Assembly: GCF_026343295.1 (NCBI RefSeq)
Contig: NZ_JAPELY010000002.1
Coordinates: forward strand, 1,364,001-1,428,000
DNA length: 64,000 nt
From: Streptomyces sp. NBC_00083
Lineage (GTDB): Bacteria > Actinomycetota > Actinomycetes > Streptomycetales > Streptomycetaceae
Direction of reading: 5' to 3'
Position numbers and translations under genes: made by a program. Below the pieces are notes generated by a model that did no database searches, was not told the origin of the DNA, and saw only the letters and a list, made by a program, of their open reading frames with translations. Positions within the stretch are counted from its first letter, which is position 1, and every line of letters begins with the position of its first letter. Of this stretch, positions 46,951-56,022 are shown one piece after another.

Positions 46951-47728
46951 GCAGGATCTTCGACAGGAAGTCCTTGGCCCGGTCGCTGCGCGGATTGCTG
47001 AAGAACTGGTCGGGAACGGCCTCTTCGACGATCTTCCCGTCGGCCATGAAGACGACCCGGTTGGCGGCGGAGCGGGCGAAGCCCATCTCGTGGGTGACGA
47101 CGACCATCGTCATTCCGTCCCGCGCCAGCTGCTGCATCACTTCGAGGACCTCGTTGATCATCTCCGGGTCCAGCGCCGAGGTGGGCTCGTCGAAGAGCAT
47201 GACCTTCGGGTCCATCGCCAACGCCCGCGCGATGGCGACGCGTTGCTGCTGTCCACCGGAGAGCTGCGCCGGGTACTTGTCGGCCTGGGTGCCGACGCCG
47301 ACCCGGTCGAGCAGGGCGCGCGCCTTCTTCTCGGCCGCCGCCTTGTCGGTCCTGCGGACCTTGACCTGGCCCAGCATCACGTTCTCCAGCACCGTCTTGT
47401 GCGCGAAGAGGTTGAACGACTGGAAGACCATGCCGACATCGGCACGCAACCGCGCCAGCTCCTTGCCCTCCTGGGGCAGCGGCTTGCCGTCGATGGAGAT
47501 CGCCCCGGAATCGATCGTCTCCAGGCGGTTGATCGTGCGGCACAGCGTGGACTTCCCGGACCCCGAAGGCCCGATGACGACGACGACCTCGCCACGGGCG
47601 ATGGTCAGGTCGATGTCCTGGAGCACATGCAGCGCGCCGAAGTGCTTGTTGACGTTGTTCAGCACGACCAGGTCACCCGACGCGGGTACGGCGTCCTCGG
47701 TCCCCTTGGCCACTGATACTCCGCTCAT
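46943..47728 (-). CDS. gluA: Glutamate-type ABC transporter ATP-binding protein GluA
   Basis: The roughly 261-residue ATPase has Walker A GPSGSGKST (about 51-59), the signature LSGGQQQR, Walker B VMLFDEPTSALDP and the switch His in VVTHEMGFA. It belongs to the polar amino-acid uptake (GlnQ/GluA) class. ATG 47728 is annotated; GTG 47713 has a better-placed GGAG and is a real alternative that shortens the protein by five residues. It is the first gene of gluABCD, divergent from the two-component system. Confidence 0.95.
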   Translation of the reverse strand: MSGVSVAKGTEDAVPASGDLVVLNNVNKHFGALHVLQDIDLTIARGEVVVVIGPSGSGKSTLCRTINRLETIDSGAISIDGKPLPQEGKELARLRADVGMVFQSFNLFAHKTVLENVMLGQVKVRRTDKAAAEKKARALLDRVGVGTQADKYPAQLSGGQQQRVAIARALAMDPKVMLFDEPTSALDPEMINEVLEVMQQLARDGMTMVVVTHEMGFARSAANRVVFMADGKIVEEAVPDQFFSNPRSDRAKDFLSKILHH

Positions 47729-48067
47729 CGGCTTCTTGCTCCGTCCTCCTCGGTTGGGGAGGAACGTAGTGGTGAGTTGTGACCAGCGTCATTACATCTG
47801 AGCGGAACTTGAGGATAACGATCCGGTCGCGTGGCGGCACTCAGGGTGAGCGGACACCCCCGGGGAGTACCGGCTCCGTAACGGATGGTGCGAACGGGCG
47901 GGCGCCCCCTTGACCGGAGCGGCGACCATGAGCATGGATTCGGGAGTACATGTCGAGGCGCGGTCGGTGAACACGCGCAGACGAAGCGGAGAACGGCGCC
48001 GGCGCAGCTGCGGGTCCGGCGCGCGTCCAGGGGTCGGAGAGACCCGGAGAGACCGGTGAGGGGGGCC
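47729..48067. other. Divergent intergenic region gluA / response regulator
   Basis: About 340 bp without a supportable gene. It must carry the gluABCD promoter (leftward) and the promoter of the two-component system (rightward). A less G+C-rich stretch at about 47760-47825 is the likely gluA promoter, but no clear -35/-10 pair stands out. Confidence 0.4.
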
Positions 48068-48769
48068 ATGAGACTGCTGCTCGTCGAGGACGACGACCAC
48101 GTCGCCGCCGCCCTGGCCGCGGTGCTCGCCAAGCACGGCTTCGAGGTGAAGCACGCGCGCAACGGCGAGGAGGCGCTGCAGGCGCTCCTTCCGGACGAGC
48201 GCAGCGCCCGGCCGCCCTTCGGCGTGGTCCTGCTCGACCTGGGCCTGCCCGACCAGGACGGCTACGAGGTCTGCGGCAAGATCCGCAAGCGCACCTCCAT
48301 CCCGGTGATCATGGTGACGGCCCGCGCCGACGTCCGCTCCCGCATCCACGGCCTCAACCTGGGCGCCGACGACTACGTGGTCAAGCCGTACGACACCGGC
48401 GAGCTCATCGCCCGTATCCACGCGGTCATCAGGCGCCCCCCGCCGGGCACACCCACCGGGCCCGACGACGGCGAACTGTCCCTGGGCCGCGTCCAGATCG
48501 AGCTGCCGACCCGCCGCGTCAGCGTCGACGGCGAGAGCGTGCAGCTGACCCGCAAGGAGTTCGACCTGCTGGCGCTGCTGGCCCAGCGCCCCGGTGTCGT
48601 CTTCCGCCGGGAGCAGATCATCAGCGAGGTGTGGCGCACCAGCTGGGAAGGGACCGGCCGCACCCTCGAAGTGCACGTCGCCTCCCTGCGCTCCAAACTG
48701 CGCATGCCGGCGCTGATCGAGACGGTGCGCGGCGTGGGCTACCGGCTCGTCGCGCCGGCCGCGCTCTGA
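48068..48769 (+). CDS. OmpR/PhoB-family response regulator
   Basis: The 233-residue protein has a receiver domain (Asp8-10 pocket, phosphoacceptor Asp57 in LLDLGLPDQDG, Lys in VKPYD) and an OmpR-type winged-helix DNA-binding domain (about 140-228; LTRKEFDLLALLA, RTLEVHVASLRSKL, ETVRGVGYRL). ATG 48068 follows GAGGGGGG. It is paired with the downstream kinase gene, 15 bp away, and is divergent from gluA. No functional assignment from sequence. Confidence 0.93.
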   Translation: MRLLLVEDDDHVAAALAAVLAKHGFEVKHARNGEEALQALLPDERSARPPFGVVLLDLGLPDQDGYEVCGKIRKRTSIPVIMVTARADVRSRIHGLNLGADDYVVKPYDTGELIARIHAVIRRPPPGTPTGPDDGELSLGRVQIELPTRRVSVDGESVQLTRKEFDLLALLAQRPGVVFRREQIISEVWRTSWEGTGRTLEVHVASLRSKLRMPALIETVRGVGYRLVAPAAL

Positions 48770-48784
48770 GACCCGAGCAGCCCG

Positions 48785-50188
48785 GTGCGCACACGCCTCC
48801 TTCCGCTCCTCATCTTCCTGCTCGCGCTCGTCCTGGTCGCGTTCGGCTTCCCGCTCGCCCTGAGCGTGGCGCACGCGGCGCAGCAGAAGGTGGTCGTCGA
48901 CCGGATCGACGACACCGCGCGCTTCGCCGCGCTCGCGCAGTTCGTCACCGCCCCCGACGGCAACGACACCAACAGCGCGGAACGCCTCACCACGCTGGAG
49001 GAGGAACTGACCCGCTACTCGACCCTGTACGGCATCAAGGCGGGCGTCTTCTTCCGCAACGGCAGCGCCATGGCGAGCGCCCCCACCGGCTGGCAGGTGC
49101 CCGCCAAGGGCCAGGGGTACGTCGCCTTCCACGAGGCCCTCGCGGGGCGCCGCAGCCACGACCCGGCGCAGGTGTGGCCCTGGCAGGAGGGCCGCCTCGT
49201 GGTGGCCTCGCCGGTGGTGCGCGAAGGCGACGTCATCGCGGTCGTCGTCACCGACTCACCCACCGGAAGCATGCGTTCCGGCACGCTGCACGGCTGGCTC
49301 CTCATCGCGGCGGGCGAGCTGGCGGCCATGCTCGTCGCGGTCGGCGCCGCGTTCCGCCTGACCGGCTGGGTGCTGCGGCCCGTACGGGTCCTGGACGCCG
49401 TCACCCACGACATCGCCACCGGACGCATGAACTCGCGGGTCGCCGCCGCCGGCGGGCCCCCGGAACTCAGACGGCTCGCCCACTCGTTCAACGAGATGGC
49501 CGACAACGTCGAGGAAGTCCTCGAACAGCAGCGGGCGTTCGTCGCCGACGCCTCGCACCAGCTGCGCAACCCGCTCTCCGCGCTGCTCCTGCGCATCGAG
49601 CTCCTCGCCCTCGAACTCCCCGACGGCAACGAGGAGATCGCCTCGGTGCGCACCGAGGGCAAGCGTCTCGCGCAGGTCCTCGACGACCTGCTCGGCCTGG
49701 CGCTCGCCGAGCACGCGGCGGCCGACCTCCAGCTCACCGACGTCGGGGCGCTCGTGGGGGAGCGGGTGGCCGCCTGGCGTCCGCTCGCCGAGGACAAGGG
49801 CGTACGGCTGTCTGCGGACGGCTCGGCCGCGGCCACCGCCTGGGCCGACTCGGTGGCCCTCTCCAGCGCCCTGGACGCCGTCATCGACAACGCCCTGAAG
49901 TTCACCCCCGCCGGCGAGGAGGTACGCGTCACCGTCGCGGTCGAGGGCCCGCTGGCCACCGTCACCGTCAGCGACCGGGGTCCGGGCCTGTCCGACGAGG
50001 AACTCGGCCGGATCGGCGACCGGTTCTGGCGCGCGGGCCGCCACCAGAACGTCAAGGGCTCGGGCCTCGGCCTGTCCATCTCCCGCGCCCTGCTGGCCGC
50101 GGGCGGCGGCACCCTCGCCTACGCCCACCACGAGCCGCACGGCCTGCGCGTCACGGTCAGCGTGCCGCGTACGCAGTCCGACGCGTGA
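48785..50188 (+). CDS. Sensor histidine kinase
   Basis: The 467-residue membrane kinase has a first span at about 5-28, an extracytoplasmic sensor of about 135 residues, a second span at about 165-187, HAMP, HisKA (DASHQLRNPLSAL, His258) and HATPase (DNALKFTPAG, DRGPGLS, GSGLGLSISRALL). GTG 48785 is the start. The SHQLRNPL form of the H-box is common in actinobacterial kinases. It converges with the TAXI protein gene (39 bp between stops), an order I recall as conserved in Streptomyces, so the TAXI protein may modulate this sensor. Confidence 0.92.
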   Translation: MRTRLLPLLIFLLALVLVAFGFPLALSVAHAAQQKVVVDRIDDTARFAALAQFVTAPDGNDTNSAERLTTLEEELTRYSTLYGIKAGVFFRNGSAMASAPTGWQVPAKGQGYVAFHEALAGRRSHDPAQVWPWQEGRLVVASPVVREGDVIAVVVTDSPTGSMRSGTLHGWLLIAAGELAAMLVAVGAAFRLTGWVLRPVRVLDAVTHDIATGRMNSRVAAAGGPPELRRLAHSFNEMADNVEEVLEQQRAFVADASHQLRNPLSALLLRIELLALELPDGNEEIASVRTEGKRLAQVLDDLLGLALAEHAAADLQLTDVGALVGERVAAWRPLAEDKGVRLSADGSAAATAWADSVALSSALDAVIDNALKFTPAGEEVRVTVAVEGPLATVTVSDRGPGLSDEELGRIGDRFWRAGRHQNVKGSGLGLSISRALLAAGGGTLAYAHHEPHGLRVTVSVPRTQSDA

Positions 50189-50227
50189 GCGCGGCCGGGG
50201 CTGTGTCCGGGGGCCGTGGGGCCGTGT

Positions 50228-51223
50228 TCAGGGCTTGACCGAGCGGTAGTAGTCGCGGGCCCCGTCGTGCAGCGGCAGCGGATTGGTGTAGATCGCGGTC
50301 CGCAGGTCCACCAGCTGCGCCGCGTGGACCTCACGGCCGATGCGGTCACGGCTGTTTATCACCGTGCGGGTGAAGCCCTCGGTCAGTGCGGCGCCGGTGC
50401 GGTCCGTGGTCACCAGGAGGTTCGCGACGGCGATCGTCGGCACGGGTACACCCCGCTGGGCCTGCGGATAGGCATCGGCCGGCATGGTCGCCGCCCGGTA
50501 GTAGCCGGTGCTGCCGTCCGCCTTGTGCAGCGCGGACACCAGGTCGGCGAGCGGCACCAGACGGATCGGGTACGCCTGGGACAGTTTGAGGACGGCCGTC
50601 GTCGGCAGGCCGCCGGACCAGAAGAACGCGTCGATGCGGTGGCCGCGCAGCAGCTCCGGCATGGTGTCGATGCCGGCCGGGACGGGCGTGATGTCCTTCT
50701 GCGGATCCAGGCCGGCGGCCGGCAGCAGCCGGTCGGCGAGCAGCCGCACGCCCGAGCCGTCCTGGCCGACGGCGACCCGCTTGCCGCGCAGATCCGCGAC
50801 CGACCGCACGGGGGAGTCCCTCGGCACCACCAGCTGTACGTAGTCGTCGTACAGCCGCGCGCAGCCGCGCAGCTCGTCCGCGCCCGGCTTGCCGTCCTTG
50901 CGGAACTTGTCGACGGAGTCCGCCGTGGCGATGGTGAAGTCGGAGACGCCGTCGGCGACCCGCTGGAGGTTCTGCTGCGAGCCCTCGCTGGTGCGCAGCT
51001 CCACCTGGACGTCGGGCAGATCGGTGGCGAGGGCCTGGCGCAGCAGCTCGCCGTACCGCTGGTACACCCCGGTGCGCACGCCCGTACTGATGTCGATCGT
51101 GCCGGACGGCGACGGGCTGCCGAACGGCACGAGCCACCACACGAGCAGCCCGAGCGCCACGACGGAGGCCGCCGCCCCTTGCAGGGCGCGCTTGCGGGAG
51201 AGCCGGGACAGGACGGGGAGCAT
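50228..51223 (-). CDS. TAXI-family solute-binding protein, membrane-anchored, no TRAP permease
   Basis: The 331-residue protein has an N-terminal hydrophobic segment (about 16-34) that looks like an uncleaved anchor (no cleavage or lipobox motif), then a TAXI periplasmic-binding domain (TIDISTGVRTGVYQRYGELL, ELRTSEGSQQNLQRVADG, DFTIATADS, FFWSGGLPTTAVL). TAXI proteins normally serve TRAP transporters, but none is encoded here. ATG 51223 is the start; the open frame continuing to 53965 crosses miaB and is spurious. It is convergent with the sensor kinase gene and divergent from miaB. Confidence 0.88.
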   Translation of the reverse strand: MLPVLSRLSRKRALQGAAASVVALGLLVWWLVPFGSPSPSGTIDISTGVRTGVYQRYGELLRQALATDLPDVQVELRTSEGSQQNLQRVADGVSDFTIATADSVDKFRKDGKPGADELRGCARLYDDYVQLVVPRDSPVRSVADLRGKRVAVGQDGSGVRLLADRLLPAAGLDPQKDITPVPAGIDTMPELLRGHRIDAFFWSGGLPTTAVLKLSQAYPIRLVPLADLVSALHKADGSTGYYRAATMPADAYPQAQRGVPVPTIAVANLLVTTDRTGAALTEGFTRTVINSRDRIGREVHAAQLVDLRTAIYTNPLPLHDGARDYYRSVKP

Positions 51224-51292
51224 GGCTGGATCCTGCCAGTTGATCGCCCGCGAGGACCAGGGGTCGGCGGGCCCCGTACCCTGGTGTGCGAG

Positions 51293-52780
51293 ATGAGTGC
51301 GAAGACCTACGAGGTGCGCACCTACGGGTGCCAGATGAACGTCCACGACTCCGAGCGGCTGTCGGGCCTCCTTGAGGGAGCCGGCTACGTCCGCGCGCCC
51401 GAGGGCGCCGACGGGGATGCCGACGTCGTCGTCTTCAACACCTGCGCGGTGCGGGAGAACGCTGACAACAAGCTGTACGGCAACCTCGGTAGGCTCGCCC
51501 CGATGAAGACGAAGCGGCCCGGCATGCAGATCGCCGTCGGCGGCTGCCTCGCCCAGAAGGACCGCGACACCATCGTGGAGCGGGCCCCCTGGGTCGATGT
51601 CGTCTTCGGCACGCACAACATCGGCAAGCTGCCGGTGCTCCTGGAGCGCGCCCGCATCCAGGAGGAGGCGCAGGTCGAGATCGCCGAGTCCCTGGAGGCC
51701 TTCCCCTCCACGCTGCCGACGCGGCGCGAGTCGGCGTACGCGGCGTGGGTGTCGATCTCGGTGGGCTGCAACAACACGTGCACGTTCTGCATCGTCCCGG
51801 CGCTGCGCGGCAAGGAGAAGGACCGCCGTCCCGGCGACATCCTCGCCGAGATCGAGGCGCTGGTCGGTGAGGGCGTCTCGGAGATCACCCTGCTCGGGCA
51901 GAACGTCAACGCCTACGGTTCGGACATCGGCGACCGTGAGGCGTTCAGCAAGCTGCTGCGCGCCTGCGGGAGCATCGAGGGCCTGGAGCGGGTCCGCTTC
52001 ACCTCGCCCCACCCGCGCGACTTCACGGACGACGTGATCGCCGCGATGGCCGAGACGCCCAACGTGATGCCGCAGCTGCACATGCCGCTGCAGTCCGGTT
52101 CGGACACCGTCCTCAAGGCGATGCGCCGTTCCTACCGGCAGGAGCGTTTCCTCGGGATCATCGAGAAGGTGCGCGCGGCCATTCCGCACGCCGCGATCTC
52201 CACCGACATCATCGTGGGCTTCCCCGGCGAGACCGAGGAGGACTTCGAGCAGACCATGCACACGGTCCGCGAGGCCCGCTTCGCCAACGCCTTCACCTTC
52301 CAGTACTCCAAGCGTCCCGGCACGCCGGCCGCGACCATGGAGGGGCAGATCCCCAAGGAGGTCGTGCAGGAGCGCTACATGCGTCTCTCGGCGCTCCAGG
52401 AGGAGATCTCCTGGGAGGAGAACAAGAAGCAGGTCGGCCGCGTCCTCGACGTCATGGTCGCCGAGGGAGAGGGCCGCAAGGACGGCTCCACGCAGCGCCT
52501 GTCGGGCCGCGCCGCCGACAACCGCCTGGTCCACTTCACCAAGCCGGACCAGGACGTGCGCCCCGGCGACGTGGTGACCGTCGAGATCACCTACGCCGCC
52601 CCGCACCACCTCCTCGCCGAAGGCCCGACGGAGTCGGTGCGCCGCACCCGCGCGGGCGACGCCTGGGAGAAGCGCACGGCCGCCCCCGCCGCCAAGGCCG
52701 CCGGCGTGATGCTGGGCCTGCCCCAGATCGGCGCCCCGGCCCCGCTGCCGGAGCCCACGGGGGGCTGCTCGGTCGTGTGA
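51293..52780 (+). CDS. miaB: tRNA-2-methylthio-N6-dimethylallyladenosine synthase MiaB
   Basis: MiaB adds the 2-methylthio group to i6A37 of tRNAs made by MiaA. The 495-residue product has the UPF0004 cysteines (YGCQMNVHDSERL, NTCAVRENADNKLYGNLG, GGCLAQKD), the radical-SAM motif CNNTCTFC (about 161-168), a TRAM domain and an actinobacterial C-terminal extension of about 40 residues. ATG 51293 lies 69 bp from the divergent TAXI gene. miaA is 1.5 kb downstream. Confidence 0.95.
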   Translation: MSAKTYEVRTYGCQMNVHDSERLSGLLEGAGYVRAPEGADGDADVVVFNTCAVRENADNKLYGNLGRLAPMKTKRPGMQIAVGGCLAQKDRDTIVERAPWVDVVFGTHNIGKLPVLLERARIQEEAQVEIAESLEAFPSTLPTRRESAYAAWVSISVGCNNTCTFCIVPALRGKEKDRRPGDILAEIEALVGEGVSEITLLGQNVNAYGSDIGDREAFSKLLRACGSIEGLERVRFTSPHPRDFTDDVIAAMAETPNVMPQLHMPLQSGSDTVLKAMRRSYRQERFLGIIEKVRAAIPHAAISTDIIVGFPGETEEDFEQTMHTVREARFANAFTFQYSKRPGTPAATMEGQIPKEVVQERYMRLSALQEEISWEENKKQVGRVLDVMVAEGEGRKDGSTQRLSGRAADNRLVHFTKPDQDVRPGDVVTVEITYAAPHHLLAEGPTESVRRTRAGDAWEKRTAAPAAKAAGVMLGLPQIGAPAPLPEPTGGCSVV

Positions 52781-52891
52781 GGCCGGCCGGGCGCGGGCCC
52801 GGCGGCGTGCCAGAGGAGCGGCCCGCGGGCCCGGCGGCTTCCCGAGGGGGAGCGGCCCGGGGCGCGCACGGACGGGGCTAGGCTGCGGATC

Positions 52892-53599
52892 ATGCTCGTA
52901 GCCGCCGCTGTCTGCCCCTGCCCGCCCCTGCTCGTGCCCGAGGTCGCCGCCGGCGCCGCGCCGGAGCTCGACGCGGCCCGCGACGCCTGCGCCGACGCGC
53001 TCGGCGTGCTCGCCGCGTCCCGGCCCGACCTGCTCGTCGTGGTGGGCCCCGCGCCGGAGGGCGGCACGTTCCGGCAGGGCACGGTGGGCACGTTCGCCGG
53101 GGTCGGTGTGGACCTCTCCGTGCGCCTGGGTGCGGGTGCGGGTGAGGCCGGGGCGCAGCGGCTTCCGCTCCCGCTCACGGTCGGCGCCTGGCTCCTGGAG
53201 CGGTCCGGCTGGGCCGACGCGCCCGTCCAGGGGCTCGCCGTCGCCGAACGGCTGGAGCCCAGGCAGTGCGTCGGCCTCGGCGGGGAACTCGCCGCCAGGG
53301 CGGACCGGGTCGCGCTGCTCGTGATGGGCGACGGCAGCGCCTGCCGCACCCTCAAGGCGCCCGGCTACCTCGACGAGCGGGCCGCAGCGTTCGACCGGGT
53401 CGCCGCGCAGGCCCTCGGCTCCGCCGATCTCGCGGCCCTGACGGGTCTCGACGACCAGCGGGCGCACGAACTGAAGGCCGCCGGCCGCGCGCCCTGGCAG
53501 GTCCTCGCGGGGGCTGCGGGCGGCGCCGGTCTCGCAGGACGTCTCCTCTACGAGGACGCGCCGTACGGAGTCGGCTACTTCGTCGGCGTCTGGTCCTGA
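52892..53599 (+). CDS. Class III extradiol dioxygenase-like (LigB-like) protein
   Basis: The 235-residue protein opens with MLVAAAVCPCPPLLVPE and contains DLLVVVGPAPEGG, RADRVALLVMGDGSACRTLKAPGYLDER and PYGVGYFVGVWS, matching an actinobacterial LigB-like family encoded between miaB and miaA. Where true LigB enzymes have iron-binding His residues, this protein shows very few His (one clear His in DDQRAHEL), so iron-dependent ring cleavage is doubtful. Its conserved position suggests a link with tRNA modification or cofactor handling, which is inference. It is convergent with the small acidic gene, with a strong terminator between. Confidence 0.8.
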   Translation: MLVAAAVCPCPPLLVPEVAAGAAPELDAARDACADALGVLAASRPDLLVVVGPAPEGGTFRQGTVGTFAGVGVDLSVRLGAGAGEAGAQRLPLPLTVGAWLLERSGWADAPVQGLAVAERLEPRQCVGLGGELAARADRVALLVMGDGSACRTLKAPGYLDERAAAFDRVAAQALGSADLAALTGLDDQRAHELKAAGRAPWQVLAGAAGGAGLAGRLLYEDAPYGVGYFVGVWS

Positions 53600-53720
53600 A
53601 ACCCCGTCGCGGGCCCGGGGCCGGGCCGGCTCTCCCGTAATCGCTCCGCGCACAAGGGAGTTGGCGGCGCCGAGCGGCCGCGGCCGGCGGCGCGCAGGGA
53701 GCCGGCGGGCCGTCGACACC

Positions 53721-53759
53721 CCGGAGGGCCGTGGAGCGGGCGGCTCCACGGCCCTCCGG
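53721..53759. terminator. Bidirectional terminator
   Basis: A perfect 16-bp stem (arms 53721-53736 and 53744-53759) with a 7-nt loop lies between the convergent LigB-like gene and the acidic protein gene. It is one of the longest perfect stems in the window. Confidence 0.85.
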
Positions 53760-53831
53760 CGCGCGTGGTTCACGACGCGGACGCGGACGGTGAGGCCGTC
53801 GGCGTCCTTGCGGGTCATGCGGGGCGGGAAC

Positions 53832-54134
53832 CTACTTGCGGGCGCCTTCGCCGGCCTCGTTGTCCGCGGCCTCCCCGGCGGACTGCTGCTTGGGGATCTC
53901 GACCCCCTCGGCGGCCGCGCCCTGCGCCGCCTCGCCCGCGCCGCTCTCCGCGGCGGCCTCGCCACCCGTCGCGTCCTCGGACCCCTCGGGAGCGTCGGCC
54001 GCGGGGCAGCAGCCCGCCGCGGCGGTGTCGCCCTCGGCCTCCGGCTCCGCCGTCAGCGTGGTGGCCGAGGCCTCCTCGGCCGGCTGCGCGACAGCCGCGT
54101 CGGCCTTACGGCGAAACATCGAAAAAACGCCCAT
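53832..54134 (-). CDS. Small acidic Ala/Glu-rich protein with Cys-Cys motif
   Basis: The 100-residue product starts MGVFSMFRRKADAAVAQP and then is low-complexity, rich in Ala, Glu and Gly, with a single GCCPA in the middle and a lysine end. ATG 54134 has GGAG six bases upstream. I recognise no family, although similar proteins beside miaA are annotated under vague names in Streptomyces. The basic amphipathic N-terminus (FSMFRRK) could be membrane-associating; the vicinal cysteines could bind metal or form a disulfide. Both are inference. Confidence 0.65.
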   Translation of the reverse strand: MGVFSMFRRKADAAVAQPAEEASATTLTAEPEAEGDTAAAGCCPAADAPEGSEDATGGEAAAESGAGEAAQGAAAEGVEIPKQQSAGEAADNEAGEGARK

Positions 54135-54316
54135 ATCTACTCCAAAACGTACTCGTGTGGGCGAAATCCCGGGCCGGCCGGAGCGCCTCATTGCGTCGCC
54201 CGGCGGCACCGGTCAACAAACCGGCGTTCGGAACCTCGCAACAGGCAACGAACCCGGCCGCGCCCCGTCACGTAGCTCGTTCGAGAACGGCCGCCGAGGT
54301 TTGCGAGACTGTGAGG

Positions 54317-55255
54317 GTGAGAAGTGCAGCTCCCGCACCGCGGGTCATCGCCGTCGTCGGTCCGACAGCGGCCGGAAAGTCCGATCTGGGCGTCTTCCTC
54401 GCCCAGCAGCTGGGCGGCGAGGTCGTCAACGCCGACTCCATGCAGCTCTACCGGGGGATGGACATCGGCACCGCCAAACTGACGCCCGACGAGCGCGGCG
54501 GCGTCCCGCACCACCTCCTCGACATCTGGGACGTCACAGAACCGGCCAATGTCGCGCTCTACCAGAAGCTCGCCCGCGCCGAGATCGACCGCCTCCTCGC
54601 CGAAGGCCGCACCCCCGTCCTCGTCGGCGGATCCGGCCTCTACGTACGCGGCGCCATCGACGTGCTCGACTTCCCCGGCACCGACCCCGCCGTACGCGCC
54701 CGCCTGGAAGGCGAACTGGAACAGGAAGGCCCCGGCGCCCTGCACCGTCGGCTCGCCGCCGCCGACCCCGAGGCGGCCCGCGTCATCCTGCCCGGCAACG
54801 GCCGCCGCATCGTGCGCGCCCTCGAAGTGATCGAGATCACCGGACAGCCCTTCACCGCCAACCTGCCCACCCACGAATCGGTGTACGACACCGTCCAGAT
54901 CGGCGTCGACGTGGGCCGCCCCGAACTCGACGAACGGATCACCCTGCGCGTCGACCGCATGTGGGAAGCGGGCCTCGTCGACGAGGTGCGCGCCCTGGAG
55001 GAGCGCGGCCTGCGCGACGGACGCACCGCCTCACGAGCCCTCGGCTACCAGCAGATCCTCGCGGCGTTCGCCGGCGACTGCACCGAGGACGAGGCGCGCG
55101 CCGAGACCGTACGCGCCACCAAGCGCTTCGCACGCCGCCAGGACTCCTGGTTCCGGCGCGATCCCCGCGTCCACTGGATGAGCGGCGCGACACACGACCG
55201 GGCGGAACTCCCGCACCAGGCGCTGGCGTTGGTCGAACGAGCGGTTACAGCCTGA
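54317..55255 (+). CDS. miaA: tRNA dimethylallyltransferase MiaA
   Basis: MiaA isopentenylates A37 of tRNAs reading UNN codons. The 312-residue product has the P-loop VVGPTAAGKSD, NADSMQLYRGMDIGTAK, HHLLDIWDV, VGGSGLYVRG and the C-terminal RFARRQDSWFRRD. GTG 54317 is chosen; GTG 54311, two codons upstream, is equally possible and neither has a strong ribosome site. It works upstream of MiaB (51293) in the ms2i6A pathway. It is divergent from the acidic protein gene. Confidence 0.95.
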   Translation: MRSAAPAPRVIAVVGPTAAGKSDLGVFLAQQLGGEVVNADSMQLYRGMDIGTAKLTPDERGGVPHHLLDIWDVTEPANVALYQKLARAEIDRLLAEGRTPVLVGGSGLYVRGAIDVLDFPGTDPAVRARLEGELEQEGPGALHRRLAAADPEAARVILPGNGRRIVRALEVIEITGQPFTANLPTHESVYDTVQIGVDVGRPELDERITLRVDRMWEAGLVDEVRALEERGLRDGRTASRALGYQQILAAFAGDCTEDEARAETVRATKRFARRQDSWFRRDPRVHWMSGATHDRAELPHQALALVERAVTA

Positions 55256-55356
55256 TCACGTGATGGCATCGGGACGCTCCGCCGGTCAATGCGGCGCTGT
55301 CGCGCGTGCCATCATCAAACGTCGATCCACCAGTGGAGTCCGAGTTGGGAGGGCGC

Positions 55357-55944
55357 GTGGCGATGGAGGCCGGCCCTCGCGACAGAGAGCAAGGATCGCG
55401 GAAGGACACCGCGCCCCCGAGCTCACCGGACCACGCGTCAGCGGTGACGCAGCCCCCGCAAGCGGAATCCGCCGCCCAGGACCCGACCGGCACCGCCCAC
55501 GACACGGCGGCACCGCCCCCGGCGCTCGGCTCCGCGGTGCTCGGCGCCTCGGGCCTGAGCCCCGACGGGCCGGAGGACGGCTCCATCGGAGCGGTCTCCG
55601 ACGGCGGCGAGGTCGAGGTCGAACTGCGGCCCCAGCGCCGGCTCAGGATCTGGCAGCTCGCCCCCATCGTGACGCTCGCGGCGCTCGGCTCGCTCATGTT
55701 CGCCTTCCCCCTCGCCTTCGAATTCGGCGACGGCGGACCCGTCGTCGCCATGCTCGGCCTGCTCATCAGCTGCTGCGCCGCCGGCTGGGGCATGATGGCC
55801 GCCCGCCGCGTCGGCCACACCTGGCCCGGCCTGCCCGGCCGCGGCTCGTGCGAACGCCCCGACTGGCGCGTCCTCGCCCTGTACGTCGGCGTCGCCGCCG
55901 TCCTCGTCGCCCTCGCCGTATGGCGCGTGGCCCGGCTCCGCTGA
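55357..55944 (+). CDS. Hypothetical membrane protein
   Basis: The roughly 195-residue protein has a long polar, Pro/Ala/acidic N-terminus (about 95 residues) and then three hydrophobic spans (about 102-122, 128-150, 172-190). GTG 55357 has GGGAGGG just upstream; ATG 55363 is also possible. No family was recognised. It lies between miaA and dapF on the same strand. Confidence 0.7.
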   Translation: MAMEAGPRDREQGSRKDTAPPSSPDHASAVTQPPQAESAAQDPTGTAHDTAAPPPALGSAVLGASGLSPDGPEDGSIGAVSDGGEVEVELRPQRRLRIWQLAPIVTLAALGSLMFAFPLAFEFGDGGPVVAMLGLLISCCAAGWGMMAARRVGHTWPGLPGRGSCERPDWRVLALYVGVAAVLVALAVWRVARLR

Positions 55945-56022
55945 CACCGCCGCACACCCCGGCGCCGCCCGCGGACACCGCCTGACCGGCCCGTTGTCGG
56001 CGCACCCCCGTACGATTGACGC

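Noticed and set aside
51224..53965. N-terminal extension of the TAXI protein to 1245 aa
   Set aside because: The extension runs antisense to miaB and the LigB-like gene and lacks similarity; a clear signal/anchor start exists at 51223.
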